28,835 bases of DNA from DAIQNV01 sp036788215 (lineage in GTDB: Bacteria > Planctomycetota > Phycisphaerae > Phycisphaerales > UBA1924): contig DAIQNV010000040.1 of the NCBI GenBank assembly GCA_036788215.1, forward strand, positions 1 through 28,835, written 5' to 3'. This document shows positions 7,612 through 16,413 of this stretch, piece by piece. Made by a program: the position numbers and the translations under genes. Position 1 is the first letter of the stretch; every line of letters begins with the position of its first letter. Below the pieces are notes generated by a model. It was not told the origin of the DNA, ran no database searches, and saw only the letters and a program-made list of their open reading frames with translations.

Positions 7612-8295
7612 TCACACCCTCTGCCTCCCCTCGATCGCATCCGCCAGCACAGCCTTGCTGGCGTACTCGATCGAGCTCCCGGTCGGCAGGCCCCGGGCCA
7701 GCCGGCTCACCTTCACGCCCAGCTGCGAGCCCAGCCTCGCCAGCTCGTCCTGCAGGTACAGCCCCGTGCCGTCGCCCTCCAAGGTCGGGTTCAGGCCCAG
7801 CACCACCTCTTCGACCCTGACCCCGCCCGCGTTCTTCGTCGCGTCGCGCACGCGCTCCACCAGCGCCGCGACCGTCAGATCCTCGGGGCCCACACCATCC
7901 AAGGGGCTCACCCGACCCAGGAGGCAGTGGTACAGCCCCCGGTACATCCCCGTCTCCTCGATCGCCAGGAGATCCCGGGGCTGCTCGACGACCAGCACCG
8001 TCGCCCGGTCGCGTCGCCCGTCGGTGCACACCTTGCAGGGGTTGACCGCCGCGTCGGTCAGGTGGAAGCAGACCGAGCAGTGCCGCACGGTCCTCTTCAC
8101 ATCCGCGACCGCCTTGGCCAGGCCCAGCGCCGTCGCCTCGTCGCCCTTGAGGAGATGGAACGCCAGGCGCTCGGCGCTGCGTCGCCCGATGCCGGGCAGC
8201 TGCGCGAGCGCCCCGATCAGGCGGTCGACCGCCTCCGGGTACGCTCCCGTGCCCCGCCCCCCGGTTTCGGATGTCCCGCCTGCGCTCCGCGCCAT
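7612..8295 (-). CDS. recR: Recombination mediator protein RecR
   Basis: A 227-aa protein that, with RecF/RecO, loads RecA on gapped single-stranded DNA. The helix-hairpin-helix region (about residues 22-50, LAQLPGIGRRSAERLAFHLL) is followed by a four-cysteine zinc finger (C73, C76, C87, C90). A Toprim domain comes next (VLVVEQPRDLLAIEETGMYRG), and the C-terminal Walker-like segment reads RLARGLPTGSSIEYA. It is about 25 residues longer than typical RecR because of a Gly/Ser-rich N-terminus before the conserved YPEAVDRLI. A GGGAGG 7 nt before the ATG supports this start. The protein is cytoplasmic. It converges with the DUF3800 gene and diverges from the phosphatase gene. Confidence 0.97.
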   Translation of the reverse strand: MARSAGGTSETGGRGTGAYPEAVDRLIGALAQLPGIGRRSAERLAFHLLKGDEATALGLAKAVADVKRTVRHCSVCFHLTDAAVNPCKVCTDGRRDRATVLVVEQPRDLLAIEETGMYRGLYHCLLGRVSPLDGVGPEDLTVAALVERVRDATKNAGGVRVEEVVLGLNPTLEGDGTGLYLQDELARLGSQLGVKVSRLARGLPTGSSIEYASKAVLADAIEGRQRV

Positions 8296-8460
8296 CGCAT
8301 GACCTCCCGCAGGGCCCGGGCGGATCCCCGCCCTAGCATCCCGCGTGCCAAACGGGATCGGCCCAAACGACCCCGATCCGTGAGACTAGGAGCGCACGAT
8401 TCCGAAGCCGCCCGTGATCAAGGCGGATGCCCCCGAGCCGATGATTCTCGGACCAACCCC

Positions 8461-9132
8461 ATGAACCCAACGCCCGAATCCACCTGGTCCTGGTTCCGAT
8501 TCACCCGCAACGCGGCCCTCATCGCGACCGCCATCGGGCTCGGGGCCTGGTACGGCGTCGAGGGCGTCTACCCGAATCTGGTGCCCAAGAACTTCGGCAC
8601 GGTGCAGGAGGACCTGCTCTACCGCGCGGGCCGGCTCACCCCCGCCGCGACCGCGAAGGTCGTCCGCGAGCACAACATCCGGACGATCATCGATTTCGGG
8701 GGCTGGGACCGGCACCCCGACGCCGACCGGCGGGCCCAGCGCACCACGGAGGAACTGGGCGTCGACCGGATCGTCCTGCCCCTGTGGGGCGATGGCTCGG
8801 GCGATCCCAATCGCTACGCCGAAGCCCTCCGCATCATCGAGGACCCCGCCCGCCAGCCCGTCCTCGTGCATTGTGCCGCGGGCTCGGAGCGGACCGGCTG
8901 CCTTGCCGGGTTGTGGCGGATGCGCCACGAGGGTGTGAGTGTCGAGCAGGTGATCGAGCGTTCGCGCGAGTATGGCCACGACCCGGTGAAGACCCCCGAG
9001 GTCCGCGAGATGCTCGAGACCTGGGGCGACGAGATCTGGAAGGCGGTCGACTCGGGCAACGCCATCGACTACGACGGGCCGACCCGGACGATCCCGATCC
9101 AGAACCTGCCCGATGAGGCCCGGGGTCGGTGA
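8461..9132 (+). CDS. Membrane-tethered dual-specificity/tyrosine phosphatase-like protein
   Basis: A 223-aa protein with one N-terminal hydrophobic helix (about residues 16-33) and a phosphatase domain of the fused DSP-PTPase/Siw14-like type. It has the opening YRAGRL (54-59), the IRTIIDFGG strand (73-81) and the P-loop HCAAGSERTG (137-146), with nucleophile C138 and R144 (C-x5-R). A general-acid candidate is D111 or D113. Family members dephosphorylate tyrosine, inositol phosphates or other phosphate esters; the substrate cannot be read here. A longer open frame begins at 7927 but overlaps recR, so ATG 8461 is preferred. Its stop overlaps the GTG start of the GT39 gene by 4 bp (GTGA), implying translational coupling and a shared envelope role. 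Confidence 0.85.
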   Translation: MNPTPESTWSWFRFTRNAALIATAIGLGAWYGVEGVYPNLVPKNFGTVQEDLLYRAGRLTPAATAKVVREHNIRTIIDFGGWDRHPDADRRAQRTTEELGVDRIVLPLWGDGSGDPNRYAEALRIIEDPARQPVLVHCAAGSERTGCLAGLWRMRHEGVSVEQVIERSREYGHDPVKTPEVREMLETWGDEIWKAVDSGNAIDYDGPTRTIPIQNLPDEARGR

Positions 9133-10700
9133 CCGGAAGCCGGGTGCCACCGCGCTGGCTCCGCCAACCATGGGCCCAGGTCGCGGTCCTCGTCGCCCTG
9201 TGCCTCCTGCTCTTTGGCTACCGGCTGGGCTCCGGTGGGTTCATCGACACCGAGGGCCACCGCGTCGTCCCCGCCTACGAGATGCTGGAGACGGGGCAGT
9301 ACCTCGTCCCGCACATGTTCGAGCGCCCGTATGTCCGAAAGCCCCCGGGCATGCCCTGGGCGGTCAGTGCCTTTACGAGCGTGCTGGGCGAGAGCGTCTG
9401 GTCCGCGAGGCTCGTCAGCGCCGGCGCGATGACGCTGGGCGTCCTGGTCTCCTGGTGGTTCGGGCGGATCTGGTTCGGCGCGTGGGGCGGGCTGGCGGCG
9501 GGGCTCGCCCACGCCCTGATGCCCCAGCTCTGGCAGGTCGCGAGACACGCGGAGATCGAGTCGCTCAACCAACTGGGCACGCAGATGACCGCCCTGGCGC
9601 TCGTCCACCTCATGGCGACGCGGGGGCGACGGGCCTGGGTGGCGGTCGTCATCGGGTGCCTGGGCACGATCGTCATGCTCTTCGCCAAGGGGCCGGCGGG
9701 CGCTGCGGTGCCCGGCGCCGTCATCGTCGGGGCCTGCCTGGCGCGCCGGTCGATCCGCCCGGTCCTGTGCACGCGGGTCGCGCTGGTGCTCATCCCGGGG
9801 TTCGGGCTCTTCGCGTGGTGGGCCCTCGCGGCCCGGGCCTGGCTGGCGGGGTACACCGGCGCGGTCGATCCCGCCCTCCAGAGCCCGGGTGCGTTCATGT
9901 GGGCGGGCCCGATCTGGGAGATCGGGGCCTTCCCGATCGCCGCCTGGGTCAGCGCCCTGCCGGGGTCGCTCGCCCTGCTCTTCCCCTGGGGCCCGGACGC
10001 CCGGGCGGAGGGTCGCCGGGGCGAGCGAGGATGGCGGTCGCCCTACCGCGTCGCGATCACCCTGGGGCTGGCGTGGGCGCTCGCGGTCGCCCTGTGGTGG
10101 GCCTTGGGCATCGGGAACCCGCGCTACGCGATGCCCGCGTCGGTGCTGATCCCCCCGCTCGCGGGGTATGTCGCATGGGGGCTCGCGACCGGCCGGTTCC
10201 TGCCCAAACGGAGGGCGATCGCGCAGGGCCTCGGGCTCGGGTGGGCCTGGGTCTGGCCCGCGATCGTGACCGCGGGCTGGGTCGGATACATCCACCTCGC
10301 GGAGGCGGACCGTCGCGCGACCTCCGGGCAGGAGGCGGGCCAGGCGCTGGGCGCAGCCATCGTTCAATCCCTCGATGCGGGGATGCTGCCGGCGGGCGAG
10401 GTCACGCTCGTCGCGGATGGCGTCGTCGAGGCCCGACCCGAGATCCTGCTGAGCGCCGAGCGGACCGTGGCGGCTGCGGGCCGGGGGTCTCTCCGGGTGC
10501 TTTGGGGACCAGTCCATGGGCCAAATGGCTACCCTGATTTGGGCGATCTTCTTGCCCTGCGTGATGATGATCTCGGGTCAGAGTTTGCTGAATCGGATGT
10601 GGATAACCGGTGGGCGACCGGTCAAGTACTCGCCGAGGTCACAGCACATAAATACCGTGTCAAGCTGATCTTGCGCCGACCTTTCGCCGTCTCCGATTGA
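9129..10700 (+). CDS. GT39 family (ArnT/PMT-like) membrane glycosyltransferase
   Basis: A 523-aa GT-C fold membrane protein. The first TM helix (about 15-32) is followed by the first-loop catalytic region DTEGHRVVPAYEMLE and YLVPHMFERPYVRKPPGMPW (about 38-78), characteristic of ArnT/PMT-like transferases that use polyprenyl-phosphate sugars, then ARHAEIE (about 138-144). Roughly ten TM segments reach to about residue 390, with a soluble C-terminal domain. It likely transfers a sugar to lipid or protein on the outer side of the cytoplasmic membrane; acceptor unknown. The GTG start at 9129 overlaps the upstream phosphatase gene. The last 63 codons (from about 10510) have clearly lower GC than the rest of the gene, which is odd. 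Confidence 0.85.
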   Translation: MTGSRVPPRWLRQPWAQVAVLVALCLLLFGYRLGSGGFIDTEGHRVVPAYEMLETGQYLVPHMFERPYVRKPPGMPWAVSAFTSVLGESVWSARLVSAGAMTLGVLVSWWFGRIWFGAWGGLAAGLAHALMPQLWQVARHAEIESLNQLGTQMTALALVHLMATRGRRAWVAVVIGCLGTIVMLFAKGPAGAAVPGAVIVGACLARRSIRPVLCTRVALVLIPGFGLFAWWALAARAWLAGYTGAVDPALQSPGAFMWAGPIWEIGAFPIAAWVSALPGSLALLFPWGPDARAEGRRGERGWRSPYRVAITLGLAWALAVALWWALGIGNPRYAMPASVLIPPLAGYVAWGLATGRFLPKRRAIAQGLGLGWAWVWPAIVTAGWVGYIHLAEADRRATSGQEAGQALGAAIVQSLDAGMLPAGEVTLVADGVVEARPEILLSAERTVAAAGRGSLRVLWGPVHGPNGYPDLGDLLALRDDDLGSEFAESDVDNRWATGQVLAEVTAHKYRVKLILRRPFAVSD

Positions 10701-11071
10701 TACCGCAGACTCAGGTGGATTTCTAAAATCGCGCCAATCGACTCTTTCGGGCCTCTTTCCTCTTGGGGGCTGTTCTCCTCATGCCCGCGCGGTGCTACTT
10801 TGCGGTTCGCCCGCAGCGGAGAAGGAGAGAGCTCCGGCAGCAAGGGCCGGCCTCGGGAGGGGAGAGAGGCCATCGCATCGTCCCCCACCAGGGGACGACC
10901 GCGTTTTCCAGAGGCCCGCATCGAGGAGAGCGGGTCCCTCCATTCAGGGAAGCGAGCGTGGCGGGGCCCCAGCGGGCCTCGCTGTCGTTTTCGGGCCGTC
11001 GTTTCCGGGACAACAACCCCAAGCGTCGATGACACCACCCGGGGCCGGATGGGTCCCGCGGAGGCCCTGCT
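10701..11071. other. Hairpin-rich non-coding spacer between two glycosyltransferase genes
   Basis: No convincing gene. The stretch holds a strong stem at 10878-10898 (TCGTCCCC, loop CACCA, GGGGACGA), a GGCCTC/GAGGCC stem at 10849-10871, and a TCCCT/AGGGA stem near 10935-10950. An imperfect direct repeat GTCGTTTTCGGG / GTCGTTTCCGGG lies at about 10984-11008. The left end (to about 10750) is AT-richer, continuous with the low-GC tail of the GT39 gene. Open frames in both directions lack Shine-Dalgarno sequences and recognisable content. It may hold an unidentified RNA. Confidence 0.4.
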
Positions 11072-12403
11072 GTGCGCGTACTCGTCATGTCCCACCCCGG
11101 GACCAACTCGCGGGACATCTTCCTCGACGCGGCCCGCGGGTTCGAAGCCGCGGGGCATGAGGTCATCTACTGGGAGCTCGAACCCATCCAGAAGCTGGTG
11201 GCCCACGCAGCGGCGGACCCGAACCGGCGGAAGGCGGCGGCCCAGGACCTGGCGAGCCTGTTCGAGCGGTTCGTGCGGATGAACCGGGTCGACCTGACGG
11301 TGGGCATGTGGGCCAACGGGCTCATGGCGGTCCCGAGCGGGCAGCGTGAGGGCCGGGCGGCGAGCCTGTTCGAGATGATCGGCGTGCGGCATGTCCTGTT
11401 CTGGCTGGATGCGCCGCACTGGGCCCACGGTGGCGGGGCGGCGGAACTGTTCGGGCAGCCCATGGTGAAGTGGTCGGGCCTGCTGCACGTCGTGAACAAC
11501 CCGGCGACAGCGGAGGAGATGAAATCGCTCATGGGCTTCGGGCGGGTGCTGGGCCGGCCCTATGGCGTGGATGTCGAGGTCTTCCGCCCGGCGGAGGGCG
11601 TGGCGACCAAGCACGACCTCGTCTTTGGCAGCGGGCCGGGCGACCCCAACCCGACGAAATTGATGCTGGCGGAACTGGCGAAGGACACGCCGGATGTCGA
11701 GGCGATCCGCGCCGAACGCGTGGAGCAGGCGCGGGGGCAGCTGCACGAGGCGTGCGCCTCGGCGCCGCCCGCGGTGCGCACCGCCGGCGCGCTCCTGATC
11801 GAGATGCAGCTCGCCGATCGGCACCGCCCGATGCTCGACCGGCTGGCGGAGATCGAGGCCCGGGGGGACGAAGGGGCGGAGGGGGCGCGGACGCTCCGGG
11901 GGAGCCCGCGTCTGTGGGTGCCGGTGACGGACGCGGTGCGCCGGATCGACAAGTGGCGCCGCGCGTTCACGATGGCGCACCTGTCGCGCCGGCTGGATGT
12001 CGCGATCTTTGGCAGCCCGAAGCTCGAAGCCTGGGGCGTGAAGGCGACGATGCTGGGCGAGGTGGGCTACCGCGACATGGCGCGGATGTACTCGATGGGG
12101 CGGCTCGGCCTGAACGTGATGCGCTGGCAGGACGACGTGGGCCTGAACCTCAAGCCCCTCGAGATCACCGCGAGCGGGACCGCGTGCCTGTGCGAGCAGC
12201 GGGCGGGGCTTACGGGGATGTTCGAGGCGAGAACAGAGATCGCGCCCTTCGACGGGCCCGGGGAGGCGCTGGCGGAGGCGCAGCGCCTGCTGTCCGACGA
12301 CGGCGCGCGCCGGGCAATGGCAGAGGCGGGCATGGCCCGGACACGGCGCGAGCACACCTGGAAGGGCTGGGCGGAAGCGGTGTGCGGGGCGGCGATGGGG
12401 TGA
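11072..12403 (+). CDS. CgeB-like glycosyltransferase (GT4-like, Glyco_trans_1_2)
   Basis: A 443-aa cytoplasmic GT-B fold protein. The N-terminal Rossmann half starts MRVLVMSHPGTNSRDIF and includes HVLFWLDAPHWAH (about 110-122). The C-terminal half has the CgeB-type signature: YRDMARMYSMGRLGLNVMRWQDDVGLNLKPLEITASGTACLCE split across about 332-373, then the terminal REHTW motif (about 428-432). Similar proteins act in spore-coat maturation or surface polysaccharide synthesis; donor and acceptor are unknown. An insert between residues about 205 and 300 is Ala/Glu-rich and helical. The GTG start is supported by GGAGG 7 nt upstream. It converges with the GH13 gene. Confidence 0.8.
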   Translation: MRVLVMSHPGTNSRDIFLDAARGFEAAGHEVIYWELEPIQKLVAHAAADPNRRKAAAQDLASLFERFVRMNRVDLTVGMWANGLMAVPSGQREGRAASLFEMIGVRHVLFWLDAPHWAHGGGAAELFGQPMVKWSGLLHVVNNPATAEEMKSLMGFGRVLGRPYGVDVEVFRPAEGVATKHDLVFGSGPGDPNPTKLMLAELAKDTPDVEAIRAERVEQARGQLHEACASAPPAVRTAGALLIEMQLADRHRPMLDRLAEIEARGDEGAEGARTLRGSPRLWVPVTDAVRRIDKWRRAFTMAHLSRRLDVAIFGSPKLEAWGVKATMLGEVGYRDMARMYSMGRLGLNVMRWQDDVGLNLKPLEITASGTACLCEQRAGLTGMFEARTEIAPFDGPGEALAEAQRLLSDDGARRAMAEAGMARTRREHTWKGWAEAVCGAAMG

Positions 12404-12465
12404 GGGAAGGAAAGGGGCGGAGGGGGCAAGGGGTCAGGGGCAGAGTGGTAGTGGTCCTCGGAATG

Positions 12466-12493
12466 GCAGCGTCGCCCGGTGGGGCGGCGCTGC
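12466..12493. terminator. Hairpin between convergent glycosyltransferase and GH13 genes
   Basis: GCAGCG+CGCC pairs with GGCG+CGCTGC around a 6-nt loop, with one T/G mismatch. It lies 24 bp past the GH13 stop and about 60 bp past the glycosyltransferase stop. Bidirectional terminator function is inferred. Confidence 0.4.
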
Positions 12494-12517
12494 GGGGTGG
12501 TTCGCTGACCGCGGCCT

Positions 12518-14914
12518 TTACGGGCAGCCGGCGCTGAAGGCGGCGAGGAAGGCGGAGATGTCGGCGAAGGTGAACTCGCCGAAGGGCGCGGCCAGATCGA
12601 CATCGGGCTCGAGGATGGGGAAGGAGGTCGTGTACGCGGTGATGAAGGCGGAGATGTCGGCGAAGGTGAGCTGGCCCCAGGGCTGGGCGAGGTCGGCGGG
12701 GCCGCAGTCGAAGAACTCAGGGTTGTGCTGCAGGATCATGATCGCGTTGGCAGGGATGCTGAGGCTCGCGGACTGCGGGAAGCCATCTCGCGCGACGGGG
12801 TCGGTGGAGAAGAGCCCGTCGGTGCCGAAGCCCAGGCCATCGAAGCGCCGGGCGTCGGAGTTCAGGATGGCGCCCCACTGCCCGGGGCGGGGCATGCCGA
12901 TGACGTAGTTGGTGTAGTTGGTGTTGGAGAGGTTCAGGACGACGACATAGGAGCCGCCCCCGGGGCGCCAGCGCTCGAAGGCGAGGATGTCGGCGCCGTC
13001 GTTGACCTGGATCACGTTGAGTTCCGCGTCGGCGGAGAGCTCGGGGCGGCCCGTGCGGAGGCGGGTGATCGTCTGGTAGAAGCGGAAGATCTCGTCGTAG
13101 CGGCCCCGGTGGAACCAGTCGAAGCGCTCGTTCTCCCACGACTCGTCCTCGAGGACCTCGGTGCCCTGCAGGATGGCGGGGATGCCCTTGGCGAAGTAGG
13201 CCATCGCGTTGGCGGCCTTGGTGCGCCCCTTGGCGAACTGGTCGTCATGCGGGGGCGTGGGGTCGATGTCGCGGACAGCCCGCCGGGTGCCGTTGAGGGC
13301 CCAGGCGTCGTCGTGCAGTTCGAAGTAGTTGAACGCGCCCTGTCCGAAGGCGCCGCCGGTGCCGGCGAGCGTGCCCGCCAGGCGGGAGAGATCCGCGGAG
13401 CCGAAGGCGGCGCCGGCGACCGCGCCCTGGAGGGCGTTCTTGAAGGCCTCGTGGTAGATGCCGTCGAAGCCGTAGCCGCCGATGCTGGTGGGCTGGGTGT
13501 TGATGTTGGCGTTGTCGAAGATCTCGGCGACGGTGTAGCCCCCGATCGCGCGCCGGTCGAACGAGTCGTTCATCGACTGCAGGATGCGCCGGCCGAAGAA
13601 CCACTGCGGGGTGAGGTTGCTGTAGGTCATGTACATCGCGGCGTCGAAGCGGACGCCGTCGATCCGGAGCTCCTCGACGAGGTACCGCGCCGCGTCCTCG
13701 AAGTAGTCGCGGACCTCGGGGTTGTTGAAGTCGGCCTGCGGGCCCCAGGGGGTCTCGACGGCGGTGGGGCTGTCGAAGTAGATCTGGGTGCCATCGTAGT
13801 TCCAGAGGAAGTTCTGGAAGCTGTCGAAGTGGTTCCACACGACATCGAGGATGACCGCGATGCCGTTGGCGTGCAGGGTGTCGACGAGGAACTTGAAGTC
13901 GTCGTAGGCCTCCTGGGGCGAAGGGGCGTAGGCGGACTCCAGGGCGAAGGCGGAGATCGGGTTGTAGCCCCCGGACCGCTCCCCCGGGAACTCGTTGACG
14001 GGGTTGAGGTAGACGAGGTTGACGCCCAGTTCGACCAAGTGCCCGACGCGGTCGGCCACGTCGCGGTAGTGCGAGGGATCGCTGGTGGAGCCGGCGGGGT
14101 CGCGCCGGCCCGCGAAGGTGCCGACATGCAACTGATAGGCGACAACCCGGTCCATCGCGGGCGGGGTGTAGGTATCGATCGAGGACCACTGGTACGCGAG
14201 CGGATCGACGAGCACCGTGCCATAGTTGGTCGCGGGGTTCAGGGCCTTGCCCCGCGCATCGGGCTTCACCGTCGAGCGGTTGAAGACGAACTTGTACTCC
14301 TCACCGACCTCGATCCCCGGGACGAAGCCCACGAAATCCGCGCCCAGTCGGGCGAGGGGGTCGGTGAGCTGCGCGCTGTTGAACGGGCCGATGACGTGGG
14401 CCTCGCTCGCGTTCGGCGCCCAGACGCGGAAGACCGCGCCCCCGTCGACCGGCGTGGCGCCACGCGGGGCGTGCGCCAGCGTCGCGAAGTTGATCGAGAA
14501 GAGCTGCGTGCCGGTGGGGACCGCTTCCTGCACGCCATTGGCGCCCAGGTAGTCAAGGTCCGTGCCGTCGATGAGCTGGATGTAGTAGAAGACCGTGTCC
14601 CGCGTGGACGCGGGGATCTGCGCTTCCCAGATGTCGTAGCCCCGGTCGAAGCCGACCCTGGTCGCGTTCGCGGTCCCGATCGCGCCGTTGTCGTAGGTGA
14701 CCCGCGCCGCGGTGAGGTCCGAGGCGAAGGTCTTGAAGCGGACCGAGAACGCCTCGCGGTTCATCGGAACGAGCGGGCGACGGTCGAAGTCGGGCCAGTG
14801 GGAGACGCCGTTCCACTCGACGTCGTTATCGGCCCCCGCCTGCCACGGCGCAGCATGGACCGGAGCGAGCGGCGCGGCGAACAGCAGCAGGGCGAGCGTG
14901 GCGGCTCTCGTCAT
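12518..14914 (-). CDS. Secreted alpha-amylase-family (GH13) enzyme with GC-type dockerin tail
   Basis: A 798-aa exported protein. The signal peptide is residues 1-21 (cleavage after VHA). A beta-sandwich lies at about 28-145, and an E-set/CBM48-like module at about 160-245 (FRVWAPNASEAHVIG). The GH13 (beta/alpha)8 barrel runs about 255-625 with all four conserved regions: DVVWNH (357-362), GVRFD with nucleophile D424, VAEI with acid/base E464, and HD (534-535). The barrel resembles branching-enzyme and glycogen-debranching relatives. A C-terminal beta domain precedes the double dockerin-like repeat (about 735-798, ending GCP). It likely acts on alpha-glucans outside the cytoplasm; hydrolase versus transferase cannot be settled by eye. 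GGGGA precedes the ATG by 7 nt. Confidence 0.9.
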   Translation of the reverse strand: MTRAATLALLLFAAPLAPVHAAPWQAGADNDVEWNGVSHWPDFDRRPLVPMNREAFSVRFKTFASDLTAARVTYDNGAIGTANATRVGFDRGYDIWEAQIPASTRDTVFYYIQLIDGTDLDYLGANGVQEAVPTGTQLFSINFATLAHAPRGATPVDGGAVFRVWAPNASEAHVIGPFNSAQLTDPLARLGADFVGFVPGIEVGEEYKFVFNRSTVKPDARGKALNPATNYGTVLVDPLAYQWSSIDTYTPPAMDRVVAYQLHVGTFAGRRDPAGSTSDPSHYRDVADRVGHLVELGVNLVYLNPVNEFPGERSGGYNPISAFALESAYAPSPQEAYDDFKFLVDTLHANGIAVILDVVWNHFDSFQNFLWNYDGTQIYFDSPTAVETPWGPQADFNNPEVRDYFEDAARYLVEELRIDGVRFDAAMYMTYSNLTPQWFFGRRILQSMNDSFDRRAIGGYTVAEIFDNANINTQPTSIGGYGFDGIYHEAFKNALQGAVAGAAFGSADLSRLAGTLAGTGGAFGQGAFNYFELHDDAWALNGTRRAVRDIDPTPPHDDQFAKGRTKAANAMAYFAKGIPAILQGTEVLEDESWENERFDWFHRGRYDEIFRFYQTITRLRTGRPELSADAELNVIQVNDGADILAFERWRPGGGSYVVVLNLSNTNYTNYVIGMPRPGQWGAILNSDARRFDGLGFGTDGLFSTDPVARDGFPQSASLSIPANAIMILQHNPEFFDCGPADLAQPWGQLTFADISAFITAYTTSFPILEPDVDLAAPFGEFTFADISAFLAAFSAGCP

Positions 14915-15116
14915 GGTGTTTTCCCCGAAAATGTCTCGGACAGTGCGGCTTGAGAGCCTGTACGCAGCGCCCCGGGGCGCGGGTCAGGCGTTCGGAAAGG
15001 AGTTGTAGCACACCCCGGATGGGGGGTCCATGAAAGCGCCACCACCGGGGGCCGATCCCGGGGTTTGCTGGGCAAGTCCAGCGCTCTGCACCACTTGGGA
15101 GCGCGCAGGAAAGACA
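14915..15116. promoter_or_regulatory. Upstream region of the GH13 gene
   Basis: About 200 bp between the M43 terminator hairpin and the GH13 start, so it should hold the GH13 promoter. I cannot pick a clear -35/-10 pair, and no gene is evident. Confidence 0.25.
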
Positions 15117-15142
15117 GCGGGCGGGCCCAGGGGCCCGCCCGC
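15117..15142 (-). terminator. Strong GC hairpin after the M43 protease gene
   Basis: A perfect 11-bp stem (GCGGGCGGGCC / GGCCCGCCCGC) with a 4-nt loop, 29 bp beyond the M43 stop. On the minus strand it is followed by TGTCTTTCC, a weak T-rich tail, which fits an intrinsic terminator in a GC-rich genome. Confidence 0.65.
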
Positions 15143-15171
15143 GTGTGGGAACTGGGTGGACGGGCGGCGCG

Positions 15172-16413
15172 TTACGGGCAGCCTGCGGCGAACGCGGTCA
15201 GGAAGGCGTTGATGTCCGCGAAGGTGAACTCGCCAAAGGGGGCGGCGAGGTCGGCCTGGCGTCCGCCCACGGTGAACGCCTGCAGGAAGAAGTTGAGGTC
15301 TGCGCTCGTGAGCTGGCCGAACGGCTCGACGAAGTCGGCGACCCCGCAGGGGCCGGTGAAGGCGGGGATCGCGAGGTCGGGCCGACGGTTGGTGAGGACG
15401 CACCGCATGCGGTTGACCTGCTCGGGGGTGAACTTGTTCATGCAGCGGTCATCGGAATAGTCCATGTAGTTGTCGATCGGATCGGGCGAGCCGCAGGTGG
15501 TCCGCCCGAAGGTGTTGCAGCCAAAGAAGGGGCCGGACTCGCTGTTGGTGTCGCAGATGCGGTCGCCGGAGGTGTAGCACCCCGGAGCGGAGGAGATGCC
15601 GCAACCGCCCTGGAAGGTGTGGTACAGGCCGAAGTAGTGGCCGACCTCGTGGGTGCCGGTGCGCCCGAGGTTAAAGGGGCTGAAGGGCGCGTTCCGCCCG
15701 AAGGTGGAGTAGAGCACGACGACGCGATCGCGGTTGGTCCCGACGAAGTTGCTGTCCGTGGGGAAGCCCGAGACATAGCCCAGGGCCCCGGAGGCCTGGT
15801 TGGTGTAGATGTTGAGGTAGCGGTTCGTGTCCCAGGCGAGCACGTCAAAGTAGTTGCCCGAGTCGTTGAACCAGGTGTTGTTGGTCGAGTAGGTGATGCC
15901 GTTGGTGGGGTTGCCGTTCGGATCCTCGTCCGCGAGGAAGAACTCGATGTTCATGTCCGCCCCGGGCGCACCCAGCGAGCCGGCGATCGCCTGGAAGTCC
16001 TCGTTCAGGATGTCGATCTGCGACTGCACCATCGACGCCGACAGGAAGCCGGTGCCCGATGTGTTCTGGATGACATGGACGACCACCGGGATGCGGAACC
16101 GCTCGCCCGAGGGGTCGTAGACCGGGTTGATGGTCGTGGAACTCCCCGTGCAGTTGCTGGGTGATTCGAAGTCGTCATCGATCCGCACATCGAGGGGCGC
16201 ACCGCAGCGGGCCCCGTGCTGGTGGTACGCCCCCGACGCGCCCACTTCGGCCCATGAGCCAAAGCGGACACCGTCGACATAGATCTCGTTGTCGGTCACG
16301 ACGCGGAGATCGACCCCGTTCGCGGGGCGATCCGTGGAGAGCAGCTCGCCGGCGGAAGCGGTGGCGGCACAAGCAATGCCCGCGATCAGGGCGGTGGAAA
16401 CGAATCGTCGCAT
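15172..16413 (-). CDS. Secreted M43 family zinc metalloprotease with GC-type dockerin tail
   Basis: A 413-aa exported metzincin. The signal peptide is residues 1-21 (cleavage near ASA). A short propeptide region precedes the catalytic domain (about 105-345), with the zinc motif HEVGHYFGLYH (H255, E256, H259, H265) and Met-turn NYMDYSDD (M317), as in pappalysin/cytophagalysin M43 enzymes. Paired cysteines (C271, C279, C287, C299, C307, C324, C338) fit extracellular disulphides. The double dockerin-like repeat occupies about 356-413 and ends GCP. It likely degrades extracellular proteins. AAGGGG lies 5 nt before the ATG. It is followed by a strong hairpin, so it is probably transcribed alone or as the last gene. 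Confidence 0.93.
   Translation of the reverse strand: MRRFVSTALIAGIACAATASAGELLSTDRPANGVDLRVVTDNEIYVDGVRFGSWAEVGASGAYHQHGARCGAPLDVRIDDDFESPSNCTGSSTTINPVYDPSGERFRIPVVVHVIQNTSGTGFLSASMVQSQIDILNEDFQAIAGSLGAPGADMNIEFFLADEDPNGNPTNGITYSTNNTWFNDSGNYFDVLAWDTNRYLNIYTNQASGALGYVSGFPTDSNFVGTNRDRVVVLYSTFGRNAPFSPFNLGRTGTHEVGHYFGLYHTFQGGCGISSAPGCYTSGDRICDTNSESGPFFGCNTFGRTTCGSPDPIDNYMDYSDDRCMNKFTPEQVNRMRCVLTNRRPDLAIPAFTGPCGVADFVEPFGQLTSADLNFFLQAFTVGGRQADLAAPFGEFTFADINAFLTAFAAGCP

Noticed and set aside
7927..8460. N-terminal extension of the phosphatase frame
   Set aside because: It overlaps recR on the opposite strand and is Arg/Pro-rich. ATG 8461 gives a clean TM anchor and phosphatase domain.
12725..14953. 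A 742-aa plus-strand frame opposite the GH13 gene
   Set aside because: It is Val/Glu/Asp/Arg-rich antisense noise. The minus-strand GH13 gene has a signal peptide and all catalytic regions.
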